DNA of 64,000 bases from Parasphingorhabdus marina DSM 22363 (GTDB taxonomy: Bacteria > Pseudomonadota > Alphaproteobacteria > Sphingomonadales > Sphingomonadaceae): positions 1 through 64,000 of the forward strand of contig NZ_FSQW01000002.1 in the NCBI RefSeq assembly GCF_900128895.1. The letters run 5' to 3'. A program made the translations under genes and the position numbers. Positions 44,193 to 52,184 of this stretch are shown in pieces. Position 1 is the first letter of the stretch. Every line of letters begins with the position of its first letter. The notes beneath the pieces were generated by a model. It was not told the DNA's origin, ran no database searches, and worked only from the letters and a program-made list of their open reading frames with translations.

Positions 44193-44842
44193 GACTTTAA
44201 CTCACCCTGATCGAGCGCGTAGTTTTGCGGAAAAAAGTCGCCCAGCCTGTCATCATGTGTCGCGATCAACAAGCCGGCGCCCACGGTTTTCGCCATTTCG
44301 ATTAGCAGTTCCGCCACTCGCCGGGTATTCTCACGATCAAGTGCGGAGGTCGGCTCATCGGCGATCAGAAGTTTCGGTGAAACCACGACCGCACGCGCAA
44401 TTGCCGCGCGCTGCGCTTCACCCTGGCTGAGCTGGAACGGTCGCGCACCGGCGCGGTGCGATATGTCCAGACGATCGAGGCTTTCATCGATCAATCCGGA
44501 GTCCACCCGGCCGGTCTGGAGTTTTTGCGCCAGCTCCAGATTGGCGCGAAGCGACAGGGCGGACACCAGACGCAGCGTCTGGAAGACAATGCCGAGCGAT
44601 GTCCGGCGAACCTCGTCGCTTTTCGCGGTTGAGTCGGGCGAAGCGATAACCTGATTGTCAATCGCGACACTTCCTTGGTCCGGTCGCTGCAGCCCGCAGA
44701 TAATATTGAGGAGTGTCGACTTGCCGGATCCGGAGGGGCCCAGCAACAGTGCCTGTTCACCGTCCGACAGGGAAAAGGACACGCCCTTGAGAACTGCGGT
44801 CGTGCCGTAAGACTTTCCTATAGCGTCAACCTGTAGCTGCAT
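44186..44842 (-). CDS. ABC transporter ATP-binding protein (LolD/MacB-like)
   Basis: 218 aa. Walker A GPSGSGKST (about residues 36-44), Q-loop in VFQTLRLVSALSLRANLEL, signature LSQGEAQRAAIARA, Walker B LLIADEPTSALDRE, and the switch His in LIATHDDRL. It powers the FtsX-type permease encoded next, with a 7-nt gene overlap. LolD/MacB-like ATPases usually drive mechanical extraction or efflux rather than classical import, so the transport direction is not given by sequence. Confidence 0.9.
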   Translation of the reverse strand: MQLQVDAIGKSYGTTAVLKGVSFSLSDGEQALLLGPSGSGKSTLLNIICGLQRPDQGSVAIDNQVIASPDSTAKSDEVRRTSLGIVFQTLRLVSALSLRANLELAQKLQTGRVDSGLIDESLDRLDISHRAGARPFQLSQGEAQRAAIARAVVVSPKLLIADEPTSALDRENTRRVAELLIEMAKTVGAGLLIATHDDRLGDFFPQNYALDQGELKSC

Positions 44843-44906
44843 GGGGGGTGCGAAATCCGGTTACTCTCAGACAAGCGATAAATCGGGAAGCTGTGTTCCC
44901 GGCAGA

Positions 44907-45161
44907 TTAGAGATCAAGCGGATTGTCTTCCGCCGGCTCCTGTCCCGTATCTTCCATTTCGGAACCATCAGCATTGTCCGAATAATCGTCCTGACTGTCA
45001 TAGAGATCGTCATTCTGATTGACAGACAGATCACCGGAACCGGCCTGCATGGCCAGGAATGGATTGAAGCGATGTGCGCCACCAAACATGCCATCCATGG
45101 CACAGGCCATGGCCGGCTGGGACATGGACAACATTGCAAGAAAACCTAGAAATACGCGCAT
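44907..45161 (-). CDS. Small secreted protein heading the Zur-like ABC unit
   Basis: 84 aa from ATG 45161, which has AAGGAG seven bases upstream; the longer frame to 45254 runs through the putative operator. The signal peptide ends near PAMA, before CAMDGMFGGAHRFNPFLAM. The mature part is very acidic (DDLYDSQDDYSDNADG, then EDTGQEP). No family recognised. It is the first gene after the Zur-like box and 64 bp before the ATPase gene, so it may be a periplasmic partner of the transporter. Confidence 0.6.
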   Translation of the reverse strand: MRVFLGFLAMLSMSQPAMACAMDGMFGGAHRFNPFLAMQAGSGDLSVNQNDDLYDSQDDYSDNADGSEMEDTGQEPAEDNPLDL

Positions 45162-45179
45162 AATCTGCTCCTTGGTCGA

Positions 45180-45194
45180 AATGATATAACAAAT
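45180..45194 (-). promoter_or_regulatory. Zur-like box before the small secreted protein-ABC-DUF3299 unit
   Basis: AATGATATAACAAAT shares 11 bases with the other two boxes. On the minus strand its TTATAT would form the -10 element, 18 bp before the ribosome site region of the gene at 45161. Confidence 0.58.
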
Positions 45195-45390
45195 CATCAA
45201 GGGAGTCCAGCGGGGAGGGGCAGGAAACAGACGGTCGTCTCGCCAGATCATCAACTGGTTGCGGGTGCCCCGTTTTTCGTCGTTCCGCCTTCCAGGAAAA
45301 CCGGCATTCGCCCGTGGATTCTGTTGGCGCCTGGTCCCCCGCCATGCCCACTCAGGTCTTGACTTTTATAACCTTTTCGACTCATCAAAT

Positions 45391-45405
45391 AATGATATAA
45401 CATAT
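45391..45405 (+). promoter_or_regulatory. Zur-like box before the DUF1826 gene
   Basis: AATGATATAACATAT contains the full ATGATATAACAT dyad and lies 27 bp upstream of ATG 45433. It is divergent from the box at 45180. Confidence 0.6.
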
Positions 45406-45432
45406 CCTGAATATCTGGAGCACCTCATCGAA

Positions 45433-46032
45433 ATGTCCCTCGTCAAGTCAGATCCCTTTGTCTTGTCCTCCAGCAAGTCATGCCTGCAGGACATCGGTTC
45501 CGCTGACTGCAGCCTTGCGGTCTGGGAGCGGCCCGAACCACTGGATGCAGGCAGTTTGCTGGAAGGTGATCCGGAAAATCTGCGCATATCGGTGCCTGCC
45601 GATTGTCCGGCACCGGCCCTGCTTCAGGCGCTCGATACATGCCGTTTTCCGCAGGGAAGCGCCCGGCAGGAACTGGTGAAAGATGTCGTGATGCTTTGCG
45701 ATGTGTTTCGTGAGCTGACATCGTGTCCGGTCATAGAAATCCGGCTGGAGTTGGTGACCGGCAACTCTTGCTGGAAATTCCATTGCGACTATGTCGAGAT
45801 GCGCCTGATTACGACTTATGCGGGACGGGGCACTCAGTGGCTCGACCGGCGGAATGCGGACCGGCTGACCCGGGGACTCGATCCCGAGACCATCCACGAG
45901 TTGCGCCCTGGAGATGTCGGCCTGTTCAAGGGGCGTCTCGGCAATGGAGATCCGGCGATCCACCGCTCACCGCCGATTGAAGGAACCGGAGAACAAAGGC
46001 TGTTGCTGGTTCTGAACCCGGTAAACGATTGA
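45433..46032 (+). CDS. DUF1826 family protein
   Basis: 199 aa from ATG 45433; an open frame goes back to 45259 but crosses the Zur-like box. The family core is at the C-terminal half: VIEIRLELVTGNSCWKFHCDYVEMRLITTYAGRGTQWLDRRNADR, and later GDVGLFKGRLG and HRSPPIEGTGEQRLLLVLNP. The His-x-Asp and late His pattern looks like a cupin-type metal site. DUF1826 genes are commonly found beside zinc-starvation genes (COG0523 GTPases) in proteobacteria, in agreement with the box. The biochemical role is unknown. Confidence 0.82.
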   Translation: MSLVKSDPFVLSSSKSCLQDIGSADCSLAVWERPEPLDAGSLLEGDPENLRISVPADCPAPALLQALDTCRFPQGSARQELVKDVVMLCDVFRELTSCPVIEIRLELVTGNSCWKFHCDYVEMRLITTYAGRGTQWLDRRNADRLTRGLDPETIHELRPGDVGLFKGRLGNGDPAIHRSPPIEGTGEQRLLLVLNPVND

Positions 46033-46195
46033 ACGGAGACGGCGTGGCAGTCGGCGGTCCGTTACGATCTACACTCCAGGGAAAACCCGGATGGTGCCGC
46101 TGGATGCAAAGCGGGATTAGGCAAGTTTCCTGTCGTCCCTTGCATTTCGTCATGTCGGCAAGCTAGTCTTGCCCTGTCCATCAGGAGATTGACGG

Positions 46196-47098
46196 GTGCT
46201 GGAGCAATTTGTCAGTGTTGTCGGCGGAGAGGCCAGTCTCTGGATTCTTGCCAGTGGTTATTTCGGACTGGTGTTGGCGGAACGTCTGTACTTCGTCTTT
46301 GCGCGGCCCGGAAAATATAACGACGCGGACGCGCTGTGCAGTATTGGCCTGAACCTGATGAACAGTGTTATCGGATTGATCATCGGTCTCGCTTTTCCGC
46401 TTGCCCTGTCGGTCTGGGCCTATGAAAATTTCCGGATATTCACCACCCATTCCTTGTGGCTCAGTCTCGCGATTGCCTTTCTGGCCCATGAGCTTGCCTA
46501 TTACTGGGAGCATCGGCTGGGCCACCGCGTTGGCCTGTTCTGGGCCTTTCACTCGATCCATCATTCGTCCAACGAGTTCAATCATTCAACGGCCGCGCGC
46601 GGGTTTTTCCTGGATGGAAAATTGCAGGTAGTGGGCGCGATAACGGCATCCATGCTGGGCGTTTCGCCGGTCGTCTATCTGGCAATCGTGGTGGTGAAGA
46701 GTATCTTCGGGATCTGGAACCATGCCAGTTATGTCGGGGATCTGGGCTGGATGGAGCGGATCTTTGCCACGCCGCGAAATCACATGGTGCACCATGCCAA
46801 TCAAAGCCAGTATATCGACAAGAATTTCTCCCAGGTCCTGATCCTTTGGGATCGCTGGTTCGGGACTTTTGAGGCCTATGACGAACCGCCTGTGGTCGGA
46901 CTGGTGAAACCGGTGGATGACAATAATCCGCTGACCGCCCAGTTTGCCGGTTTCCGTCAGCTTTTCGAGCGCATGGCGGTTGCGGATCGCTGGACAGACA
47001 AGCTGGCCTATTTGTGGAAGCCACCGGAATGGTCACATGACGGTGTATGCCGCAGCGACTGCCCGAAATATCGCCTGGCCGTGCCGGTTTCCAAATAA
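46196..47098 (+). CDS. Sterol desaturase/fatty acid hydroxylase superfamily membrane protein
   Basis: 300 aa from GTG 46196, with CAGGAG upstream. Four to five membrane helices. The di-iron histidine clusters are complete: HELAYYWEHRLGH, HSIHHSSNEFNHS and, later, HMVHHANQSQYID. The family hydroxylates or desaturates lipids at the membrane with O2. Similarity to alkylglycerol monooxygenase-like members is suggested by the cluster spacing. No operon partner; the substrate is unknown. Confidence 0.87.
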   Translation: MLEQFVSVVGGEASLWILASGYFGLVLAERLYFVFARPGKYNDADALCSIGLNLMNSVIGLIIGLAFPLALSVWAYENFRIFTTHSLWLSLAIAFLAHELAYYWEHRLGHRVGLFWAFHSIHHSSNEFNHSTAARGFFLDGKLQVVGAITASMLGVSPVVYLAIVVVKSIFGIWNHASYVGDLGWMERIFATPRNHMVHHANQSQYIDKNFSQVLILWDRWFGTFEAYDEPPVVGLVKPVDDNNPLTAQFAGFRQLFERMAVADRWTDKLAYLWKPPEWSHDGVCRSDCPKYRLAVPVSK

Positions 47099-47523
47099 GA
47101 CCGGCTCTGCACTCCACTTCCGGCGGAAATGGACCAAAAGCGAGCATAATCCGGCCATGTCGCGCCAGACCAGGTTTGTGATTGGGCAGCGGGTTTTGGT
47201 CTAAACACCTCCCCCCGGTTACCCATCAATCAATCAGAATGCACTGATTCAGGAATATGAGGTTGCTGAACGAAATTCCGCTTTCGGGATTAAACAGCCA
47301 CGACTCTAAAGTTCTCTTGTATTGACTCGAGCAGGAGAACCTCGGCTTCTGGCGGTAGAATTCAATTTGAATTTCGGTGAGACTCCAACGCGATTGAATG
47401 CCGAGGACGTTTGATGAATCAAAAAAAGCAGGCCGGACTGTCTCGAACGCCAGCCAACCTCTCTTGTTAAGGAACATTGGTTGCAGTGACCCGCACAAGT
47501 GCGAGTTTATTTCTGACTGGCCA
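47099..47523. other. AT-richer stretch without a recognisable gene
   Basis: Visibly lower GC than the flanking genes. A minus-strand frame at 47226-47558 runs across the hemA remnant and has no ribosome site, so I do not accept it. The stretch replaces what should be the upstream part of hemA and may be foreign or rearranged DNA. No IS ends seen. Confidence 0.45.
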
Positions 47524-47703
47524 ATGGACAACCACGGAATCCATGTGCAGCCGATCAACTATCCCACGGTCCCGCGTGGCACAGAGCGGCTACGGTTGAC
47601 CCTTTCACCCGTGCATGGCGATGACGACATCGACCGGCTGATCAGGACACTCAGCGAAATCTGGTCACAATGTGACCTGGTGCGCCGGGATATTGTGGTC
47701 TAG
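47524..47703 (+). pseudogene. C-terminal remnant of 5-aminolevulinate synthase (hemA)
   Basis: The 59 codons from 47524 read HGIHVQPINYPTVPRGTERLRL, LSPVHGDDDIDRLIRTL and SEIWSQCDLV. This is the conserved C-terminal segment of 5-aminolevulinate synthase, including the VQPINYPTVPRGTERLR block. The remaining ~340 residues, with the PLP lysine, are absent, and the upstream sequence is unrelated. A strong terminator still follows at 47721. A functional hemA is presumably elsewhere in the genome. Confidence 0.8.
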
Positions 47704-47720
47704 CAGAAACTAAGATGCAC

Positions 47721-47759
47721 AAAAGACCAGGGCCGGGAATATCCCGGCCCTGGTCTTTT
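47721..47759. terminator. Strong bidirectional terminator
   Basis: AAAAGACCAGGGCCGGGA pairs perfectly (18 bp) with the complementary arm around ATA; both ends give T-runs. It separates the hemA remnant from the convergent cytochrome c gene. Confidence 0.9.
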
Positions 47760-47776
47760 GGATATCTGTGATCAGA

Positions 47777-48304
47777 TCATTGCGGATCTTTCAGATAGGC
47801 GATCACGTCTGCCCGAGCCTGCGCATCTGGCAGGCCAGCAAAGATCATCTTGGTCTTTGGAATGGTCCGCTGCGGATCTTCCAGATAAACGTACATTTGT
47901 TGTTCGGTCCAGGTGATGCCGCTGTTCGCGTTCGCCGGGGAATAGTTGAATCCTTGAACCAGTCCGGCTTCGCTGCCGACTATGCCAGCCAGGGAAGGCC
48001 CGATGCGATTAACACCTGGATCCGTAACATGACAGGTCCGGCACTGGGCAAATACCCGTTTTCCGGCTGCCGCATCTCCGGTCAGGCTGGCATAGGCGAC
48101 GCCGTCTTCCGTGGCCATCGGATCATCCGTTGCGGCGGCTTCTTCAGGAGCGGCTTCCTCGGCGGCAGCTTCTTCAGCAGGCGCTTCCTCGGGAGCTGCG
48201 GCCTCTTCCGCCGGTGCTTCGGCGGACTCGGAACCACCACCTGAACACGCTGCGACCAATGCTGACATGGCGACGGCACCAACCAATGATTTCATCCTGA
48301 CCAT
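47777..48304 (-). CDS. Lipid-anchored class I cytochrome c
   Basis: 175 aa. A lipobox (VAAC, near residue 20) is followed by a ~45-residue linker of Glu, Ala and Pro, then one cytochrome c domain: GKRVFAQCRTCHVTDPGVNRIGPSLAGIVG with CRTCH heme attachment, and MIFAG with the distal Met in IPKTKM. This is the CycM or cytochrome c552-type arrangement, in which a flexible arm lets an anchored cytochrome shuttle electrons between bc1 and oxidase. Start ATG 48304 has GGAGAG upstream; 48295 is possible. Confidence 0.9.
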   Translation of the reverse strand: MVRMKSLVGAVAMSALVAACSGGGSESAEAPAEEAAAPEEAPAEEAAAEEAAPEEAAATDDPMATEDGVAYASLTGDAAAGKRVFAQCRTCHVTDPGVNRIGPSLAGIVGSEAGLVQGFNYSPANANSGITWTEQQMYVYLEDPQRTIPKTKMIFAGLPDAQARADVIAYLKDPQ

Positions 48305-48602
48305 AGTCTCTCCATTCCTCCTATATTGACAAGATATTCAATATGTTACCTGCATAGCGCAGAATGGCCATTTTTGAAAGTGTCCATTGGCGTAGCGGCC
48401 CAACGTCCTGATATCTAGGTCACTTTTTCCATCATTGTTCTTCATCACCCGGTTTCGCAGAAAATGGACGAATCCCCAGATGATCAGAACGACCGGGAGG
48501 GTGATCGAATTTGGTTCTTATTTTGCAGGAACACAATCTGCTACCTGATCGGATCTCGGCGGCAGAAATTGCTGCTCTACCATCCAAAAATCATTGAAAT
48601 AT
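48305..48602. other. Intergenic region between cytochrome c gene and tRNA-Lys
   Basis: No gene is supported. A short frame from 48464 ends in VSPAGFEPATY, the well-known false translation of a tRNA antisense strand. Otherwise nothing recognisable. Confidence 0.6.
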
Positions 48603-48678
48603 TGGTGAGCCCTGCTGGGTTCGAACCAGCGACCTACTGATTAAAAGTCAGTTGCTCTACCGACTGAGCTAAGGGCCC
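48603..48678 (-). tRNA. tRNA-Lys (anticodon TTT)
   Basis: 76 nt including an encoded CCA. The acceptor stem GGGCCCT/AGGGCTC pairs over 7 bp with one G-T. The D-arm begins AGCTCAGTCGGTAGAGC, the anticodon loop is CTTTTAA with anticodon TTT, and the T-arm contains GGTTCGAA. Confidence 0.96.
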
Positions 48679-48765
48679 ACAAACCGTCATGTGCTGCGGA
48701 AGCGTTTCCCTAGTGGGGCTTGGGCCTGTGGTCAAGCGGCTTTGCGGGATTTTTCTGTGATCCTG

Positions 48766-49260
48766 TCAGGAGCTGCGAAAGCGATTCAGGCGGTGCCGCA
48801 AATGGGTCAGGCGAAGGCCGGTTACCGGGTCTCGCCAGTCGGGGGCGATTGCGGCGGCAGGGCCGAGCACGAATGATCGCTCGCGCATTAGTGGATGGGG
48901 GATGGTAAGGGCAGGGCGGTCGCTCGACCAGAGGCCACCGCCCCACAAGATAATGTCGAGATCGAGCACCCGCCGGGACCAGTCCTGTCCCCGACGCGGG
49001 CCAAATTCGGCTTCGGTGGACTTCAGCAAGCCCAGCAATTCTGCAGGGTCAAGATCGGTGCGCGCGATAATGGCGGCGTTGGCATAGCGCCGGCTTGAAG
49101 GACCGACAGGCCGGGATCCAATAATCGGCGATACCGCCTCCACGACCAGGTCGCTGCGCTTCAATCGTGCGATCGCCTCCGCAATGATGGATCGGGGCGA
49201 TCCGATTGCCGCGTGGCGCTGGTTTGAGCCCAGCGCAATGAGATAGTGGCTGGACGTCAT
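48766..49260 (-). CDS. folK: 2-amino-4-hydroxy-6-hydroxymethyldihydropteridine pyrophosphokinase
   Basis: 164 aa. HPPK motifs: YLIALGSNQ at the start, RRYANAAIIARTDLDPAELLGLLKSTEAEFGR-type middle, and the signature RVLDLDIILWGG, followed by LTIPHPLMRERSFVLGPAAAI. It transfers pyrophosphate from ATP to hydroxymethyl-dihydropterin in folate synthesis. The two Asp of DLDI bind the Mg ions. No other folate genes are adjacent. The ribosome site (CAGG) is weak. Confidence 0.93.
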   Translation of the reverse strand: MTSSHYLIALGSNQRHAAIGSPRSIIAEAIARLKRSDLVVEAVSPIIGSRPVGPSSRRYANAAIIARTDLDPAELLGLLKSTEAEFGPRRGQDWSRRVLDLDIILWGGGLWSSDRPALTIPHPLMRERSFVLGPAAAIAPDWRDPVTGLRLTHLRHRLNRFRSS

Positions 49261-49369
49261 GGCCTGAACGGGCGGATGTTTGATTTTGACACTGTTCCAA
49301 CTAACTGTTTGAAGCCGGGAAAATCACTGGTATCACCAAGTTTCTTGCAGGGGAACCAGGAGAAACGCA

Positions 49370-49936
49370 ATGGATGGCCTGAAAGCAAAGGCATCGCTGA
49401 TCATGCTGGGCGCGCTGGCGCTGGCATCATGCGGTGCGAGCGAAGAAGAGGTGGAAGTCGGTGCAGACAGCATTGCCCGTGCGCAACTGGCCGGAGCTGA
49501 CGGCAGCTCCTATGGCGAAGTGATTGTCGCCGAGGGCGACGGCGGACTGATCCTGCGGATTGACGCGACCGGGCTGACCCCGGGTGCCAAGGGCGTACAT
49601 ATTCATGCCGTCGGCCAGTGCGAAGGCCCGGATTTCACATCGGCTGGCGGGCACTGGAACCCCGAAGGGTCCGAACATGGCTTTGACAATCCCCGGGGCG
49701 CGCACAAGGGAGACATCGTGAATCTGGACGTCGGACCGGACGGAACCGGCATGCTGGAAAGCACGGTGGACGGCGCGACCCTGAAGGAAGGTCCCAACGC
49801 CCTGCTCGACGAAGATGGCGCGGCCTTTGTTGTCCACGAGGGGCCGGATGATTTTGTGACTGACCCGTCTGGCAATAGCGGCGCGCGGATTGCCTGCGGG
49901 GTTTTTGCGTTGCAGAAATACAGGGCGGCCGAATAA
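49370..49936 (+). CDS. sodC: Cu/Zn superoxide dismutase family lipoprotein
   Basis: 188 aa. Lipobox LASC (Cys near 22). The SOD core shows the Cu ligands in VHIHAVGQC, HWNPEG with GGHW, Zn-loop residues in HGFDNPRGAHKGDIVNLDV, and the late FVVHEGPDDFVTDPSGNSGARIACGVF with the last His, the active-site Arg and the disulfide Cys. It removes superoxide in the periplasm. It is monocistronic; the next gene starts 58 bp on. Confidence 0.9.
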   Translation: MDGLKAKASLIMLGALALASCGASEEEVEVGADSIARAQLAGADGSSYGEVIVAEGDGGLILRIDATGLTPGAKGVHIHAVGQCEGPDFTSAGGHWNPEGSEHGFDNPRGAHKGDIVNLDVGPDGTGMLESTVDGATLKEGPNALLDEDGAAFVVHEGPDDFVTDPSGNSGARIACGVFALQKYRAAE

Positions 49937-49994
49937 CAGGAATGCAGTGACCGGCAGCACGACGACAGGGGCAGGTTTTGAGTAGTTGGCGTTT

Positions 49995-50459
49995 ATGACA
50001 GTTTCGGTTCTTTTCGTGTGCCTCGGCAATATCTGCCGTTCGCCGCTGGCAGAGGTGGCTTTGCGCGAGGTCTGCGCCCGCAGCGGCGTCGCGATGATTG
50101 TGGATTCGGCGGGAACAGCCGACTGGCATGCCGGCCGGCCACCGGATGACCGCACCGTGGCCGTGGCTGCGCGAAACGGGGTGGAAGCGAGCCATCTGCG
50201 CGCCCGTCAGGTGCGTGTTTCCGATTTTCGGGACTTTGACCATATTATCGCGCTGGACAACCAGAACCTTTCGGATTTGCAGGCGCTTCGGCCAAAGGAC
50301 GCCAGCGCGGAGCTGTCATTATTGCTCGACCATGTGAAGGGCAGGTCAGGGCAGGATGTCGATGATCCCTACTATGGAGATGACAGTGCCTTTGACCGGA
50401 CCTGGCAGGAGGTTATGGCCGCGGCAGAAAATCTCGTCGCCCGCTTGCGCCAGGCCTAG
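49995..50459 (+). CDS. Low-molecular-weight protein-tyrosine phosphatase
   Basis: 154 aa from ATG 49995. The P-loop is VCLGNICRSP with nucleophile C9 and R15 (CX5R). The general-acid Asp is in DDPYYGDDSAFD. The family dephosphorylates tyrosine on proteins, or acts on small phospho-compounds. No tyrosine kinase or exopolysaccharide genes are adjacent, so it is more likely a housekeeping member. Its stop is 9 bp from the convergent GST gene. Confidence 0.92.
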   Translation: MTVSVLFVCLGNICRSPLAEVALREVCARSGVAMIVDSAGTADWHAGRPPDDRTVAVAARNGVEASHLRARQVRVSDFRDFDHIIALDNQNLSDLQALRPKDASAELSLLLDHVKGRSGQDVDDPYYGDDSAFDRTWQEVMAAAENLVARLRQA

Positions 50460-50468
50460 GACAGCGAA

Positions 50469-51101
50469 TCAGGTCTGGAAATTGCCGATCCTGTTCAGCG
50501 TGCTGTGTGGCCGGGTGTCGAGCCGTTCCAGATAGTTTTGCAAATGGTTGAAATCGTCGATCAGTCCCTGGCTTTGTCCCCATTTCACTGCAAAGCTGGC
50601 GATGATATCCGTGATTGTGAAGCGGTTCCCGACCAGATATTCGCGGTCCGCCAGGACGCTGTCCATCACCCGGGCCCCGCGCCGGAACAGCGCGCCGTTT
50701 TGTCGGAGATGCGCGCTGATCCGTTTTTCCTCCGGCAACACGCGACTGTTCATGTCGGTATTCCAGACCCAGCATTCCATTTCGGAAAGGGTGAAGCTGA
50801 CCCACTGGTCATGTTCAGCCCGTGCCCAGCTGCCCGATGCGCCAACCAGTTGGTGTTCCGGCACCAGATCGGCGATGGCGGTGCAGATGGCAGCGGATTC
50901 AAACAGTGGCTTGCCGTTGATTTCGGCGGCGGGGACTTTCTTCAGCGGGTGAAAGGGTTTGAGCCGCTCGCTGCCGACCAGTGAAGGCCCTTCATCAACG
51001 GACGTGAACGGCAATCCGGCTTCCAGCAATGTCCAGCGGCAGCGTGCCGAGCGGGATGGACCATATTCATAGAGGGTAATGCTGGGTGCGGGATCAGCCA
51101 T
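50469..51101 (-). CDS. Glutathione S-transferase family protein 1
   Basis: 210 aa. N-terminal thioredoxin-fold half: ITLYEYGPSRSARCRWTLLEAGLPF, then FHPLKKVPAAEINGKPLFESAAICTAIADL with the cis-Pro and the E-S glutathione-binding pair. C-terminal helical half: LADREYLVGNRFTITDIIASFAVKWG, with the N-capping motif. Likely soluble conjugating or isomerising enzyme. The substrate is unknown. A palindrome lies in its promoter region at 51144. Confidence 0.88.
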   Translation of the reverse strand: MADPAPSITLYEYGPSRSARCRWTLLEAGLPFTSVDEGPSLVGSERLKPFHPLKKVPAAEINGKPLFESAAICTAIADLVPEHQLVGASGSWARAEHDQWVSFTLSEMECWVWNTDMNSRVLPEEKRISAHLRQNGALFRRGARVMDSVLADREYLVGNRFTITDIIASFAVKWGQSQGLIDDFNHLQNYLERLDTRPHSTLNRIGNFQT

Positions 51102-51143
51102 GGGCAGTTTCCATATTGGTTAACAAAAGATTATCCGCGATTC

Positions 51144-51160
51144 GATAGATAATATCTATC
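51144..51160. promoter_or_regulatory. 17-bp palindrome between GST and Bax inhibitor-1 genes
   Basis: GATAGATA-A-TATCTATC is a perfect dyad with 8-bp arms around one base. It sits in a divergent promoter region 43 bp upstream of the GST start. No regulator gene is adjacent. Confidence 0.45.
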
Positions 51161-51279
51161 AGGCGGGAAGGATGTTTTCTTGCGAATGCATGCGGTTTCT
51201 CTTGAAAAATATGCGGAATCAACCGATATTATAGCTAATCGGGCCTTTTGGTGGCCCATCATTGAGGAGTAAGACAGTC

Positions 51280-52020
51280 ATGGCTAACTGGCCAGATCCC
51301 AGAACAACAATCCAGGGTGCGCAGATCGGCACGACCACGACCCAGTCGGACGTCGCCTATGACGCCGGCCTGCGTTCCTACATGCTCAAGGTCTACAATT
51401 ATATGGCGAGTGGCGTATTGCTGACCGGCATTGTGGCCATGCTGTTTGCAAGCTCGGGCATGGCAGCAGAGATCATGTTTGGCGGCGGACCGCTGAAATG
51501 GCTGATCATCCTGTCCCCGCTGGCCATCGTATTTGCGATGAGCTTCGGCCAGAACAAGTTTTCCACCACGGCATTGCAGGCCATGTTCTGGGGCTTCGCG
51601 ACCCTGATGGGCCTGTCCATGTCGACGATCTTCCTGGTCTATACCGGAACATCGATAGCGCAGACATTCTTCGCCACTTCGGCGGCGTTTCTGGGTCTGA
51701 GCCTCTATGGCTACACGACCAAGAAAGACCTGTCCGGCTGGGGCAGTTTCCTGATCATGGGTGTCATCGGCCTGCTGGTGGCCATGGTCATCAACATCTT
51801 CCTGCAGTCGAGCATGATGCACCTCGTGATCAGCGCGATCGGTGTGCTCGTCTTTGCCGGTCTGACGGCCTATGACACGCAGCGGATCAAGAGCATGTAT
51901 GCATATGTCGCCGGAACGGACATGGTCGGAAAGACCGTCGTTCTGAGCGCCCTGAGCCTCTATCTGGACTTCATCAACATGTTCCAGTTCCTGCTCAGCT
52001 TCATGGGCAGCCAGGAATAG
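51280..52020 (+). CDS. Bax inhibitor-1/YccA family membrane protein
   Basis: 246 aa from ATG 51280 with GAGGAGTAAG upstream. Seven membrane helices. Family features: YDAGLRSYMLKVYNYMASGVLLTGIVAML, MLLSTTFVLT-like middle (GLSMSTIFLVYTGTSIAQTFF), and the C-terminal AYDTQRIKSMY and SLYLDFINMFQFLL with the conserved Asp residues that gate calcium leak in homologues. It probably affects membrane stress response or ion leak. Monocistronic, with a terminator at 52062. Confidence 0.92.
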   Translation: MANWPDPRTTIQGAQIGTTTTQSDVAYDAGLRSYMLKVYNYMASGVLLTGIVAMLFASSGMAAEIMFGGGPLKWLIILSPLAIVFAMSFGQNKFSTTALQAMFWGFATLMGLSMSTIFLVYTGTSIAQTFFATSAAFLGLSLYGYTTKKDLSGWGSFLIMGVIGLLVAMVINIFLQSSMMHLVISAIGVLVFAGLTAYDTQRIKSMYAYVAGTDMVGKTVVLSALSLYLDFINMFQFLLSFMGSQE

Positions 52021-52061
52021 GCGGAAATCTGCCGCTACTGGCGGTAGTACCGACAAAACAG

Positions 52062-52095
52062 AAAGCCCGGCGGGAAACCGCCGGGCTTTTCTTTT
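52062..52095 (+). terminator. Terminator of the Bax inhibitor-1 family gene
   Basis: AAAGCCCGGCGG and CCGCCGGGCTTT form a 12-bp stem around GAAA, followed by TCTTTT. Confidence 0.92.
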
Positions 52096-52184
52096 GGGCA
52101 TTTGACCGATTCAGCCTTGTATTGGCTGGACAAGCGGAATCCTGACTCATAGGACAGAAAAATCGTGTTCTGGGAGAAGAGTTG

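Noticed and set aside
47226-47558. 110-codon minus-strand frame in the AT-rich region
   Set aside because: It overlaps the hemA remnant, lacks a ribosome site and resembles no family I know. Left as unassigned DNA.
48464-48640. Short plus-strand frame ending VSPAGFEPATY
   Set aside because: That ending is the translation of the antisense strand of a tRNA; it overlaps tRNA-Lys and has no ribosome site.
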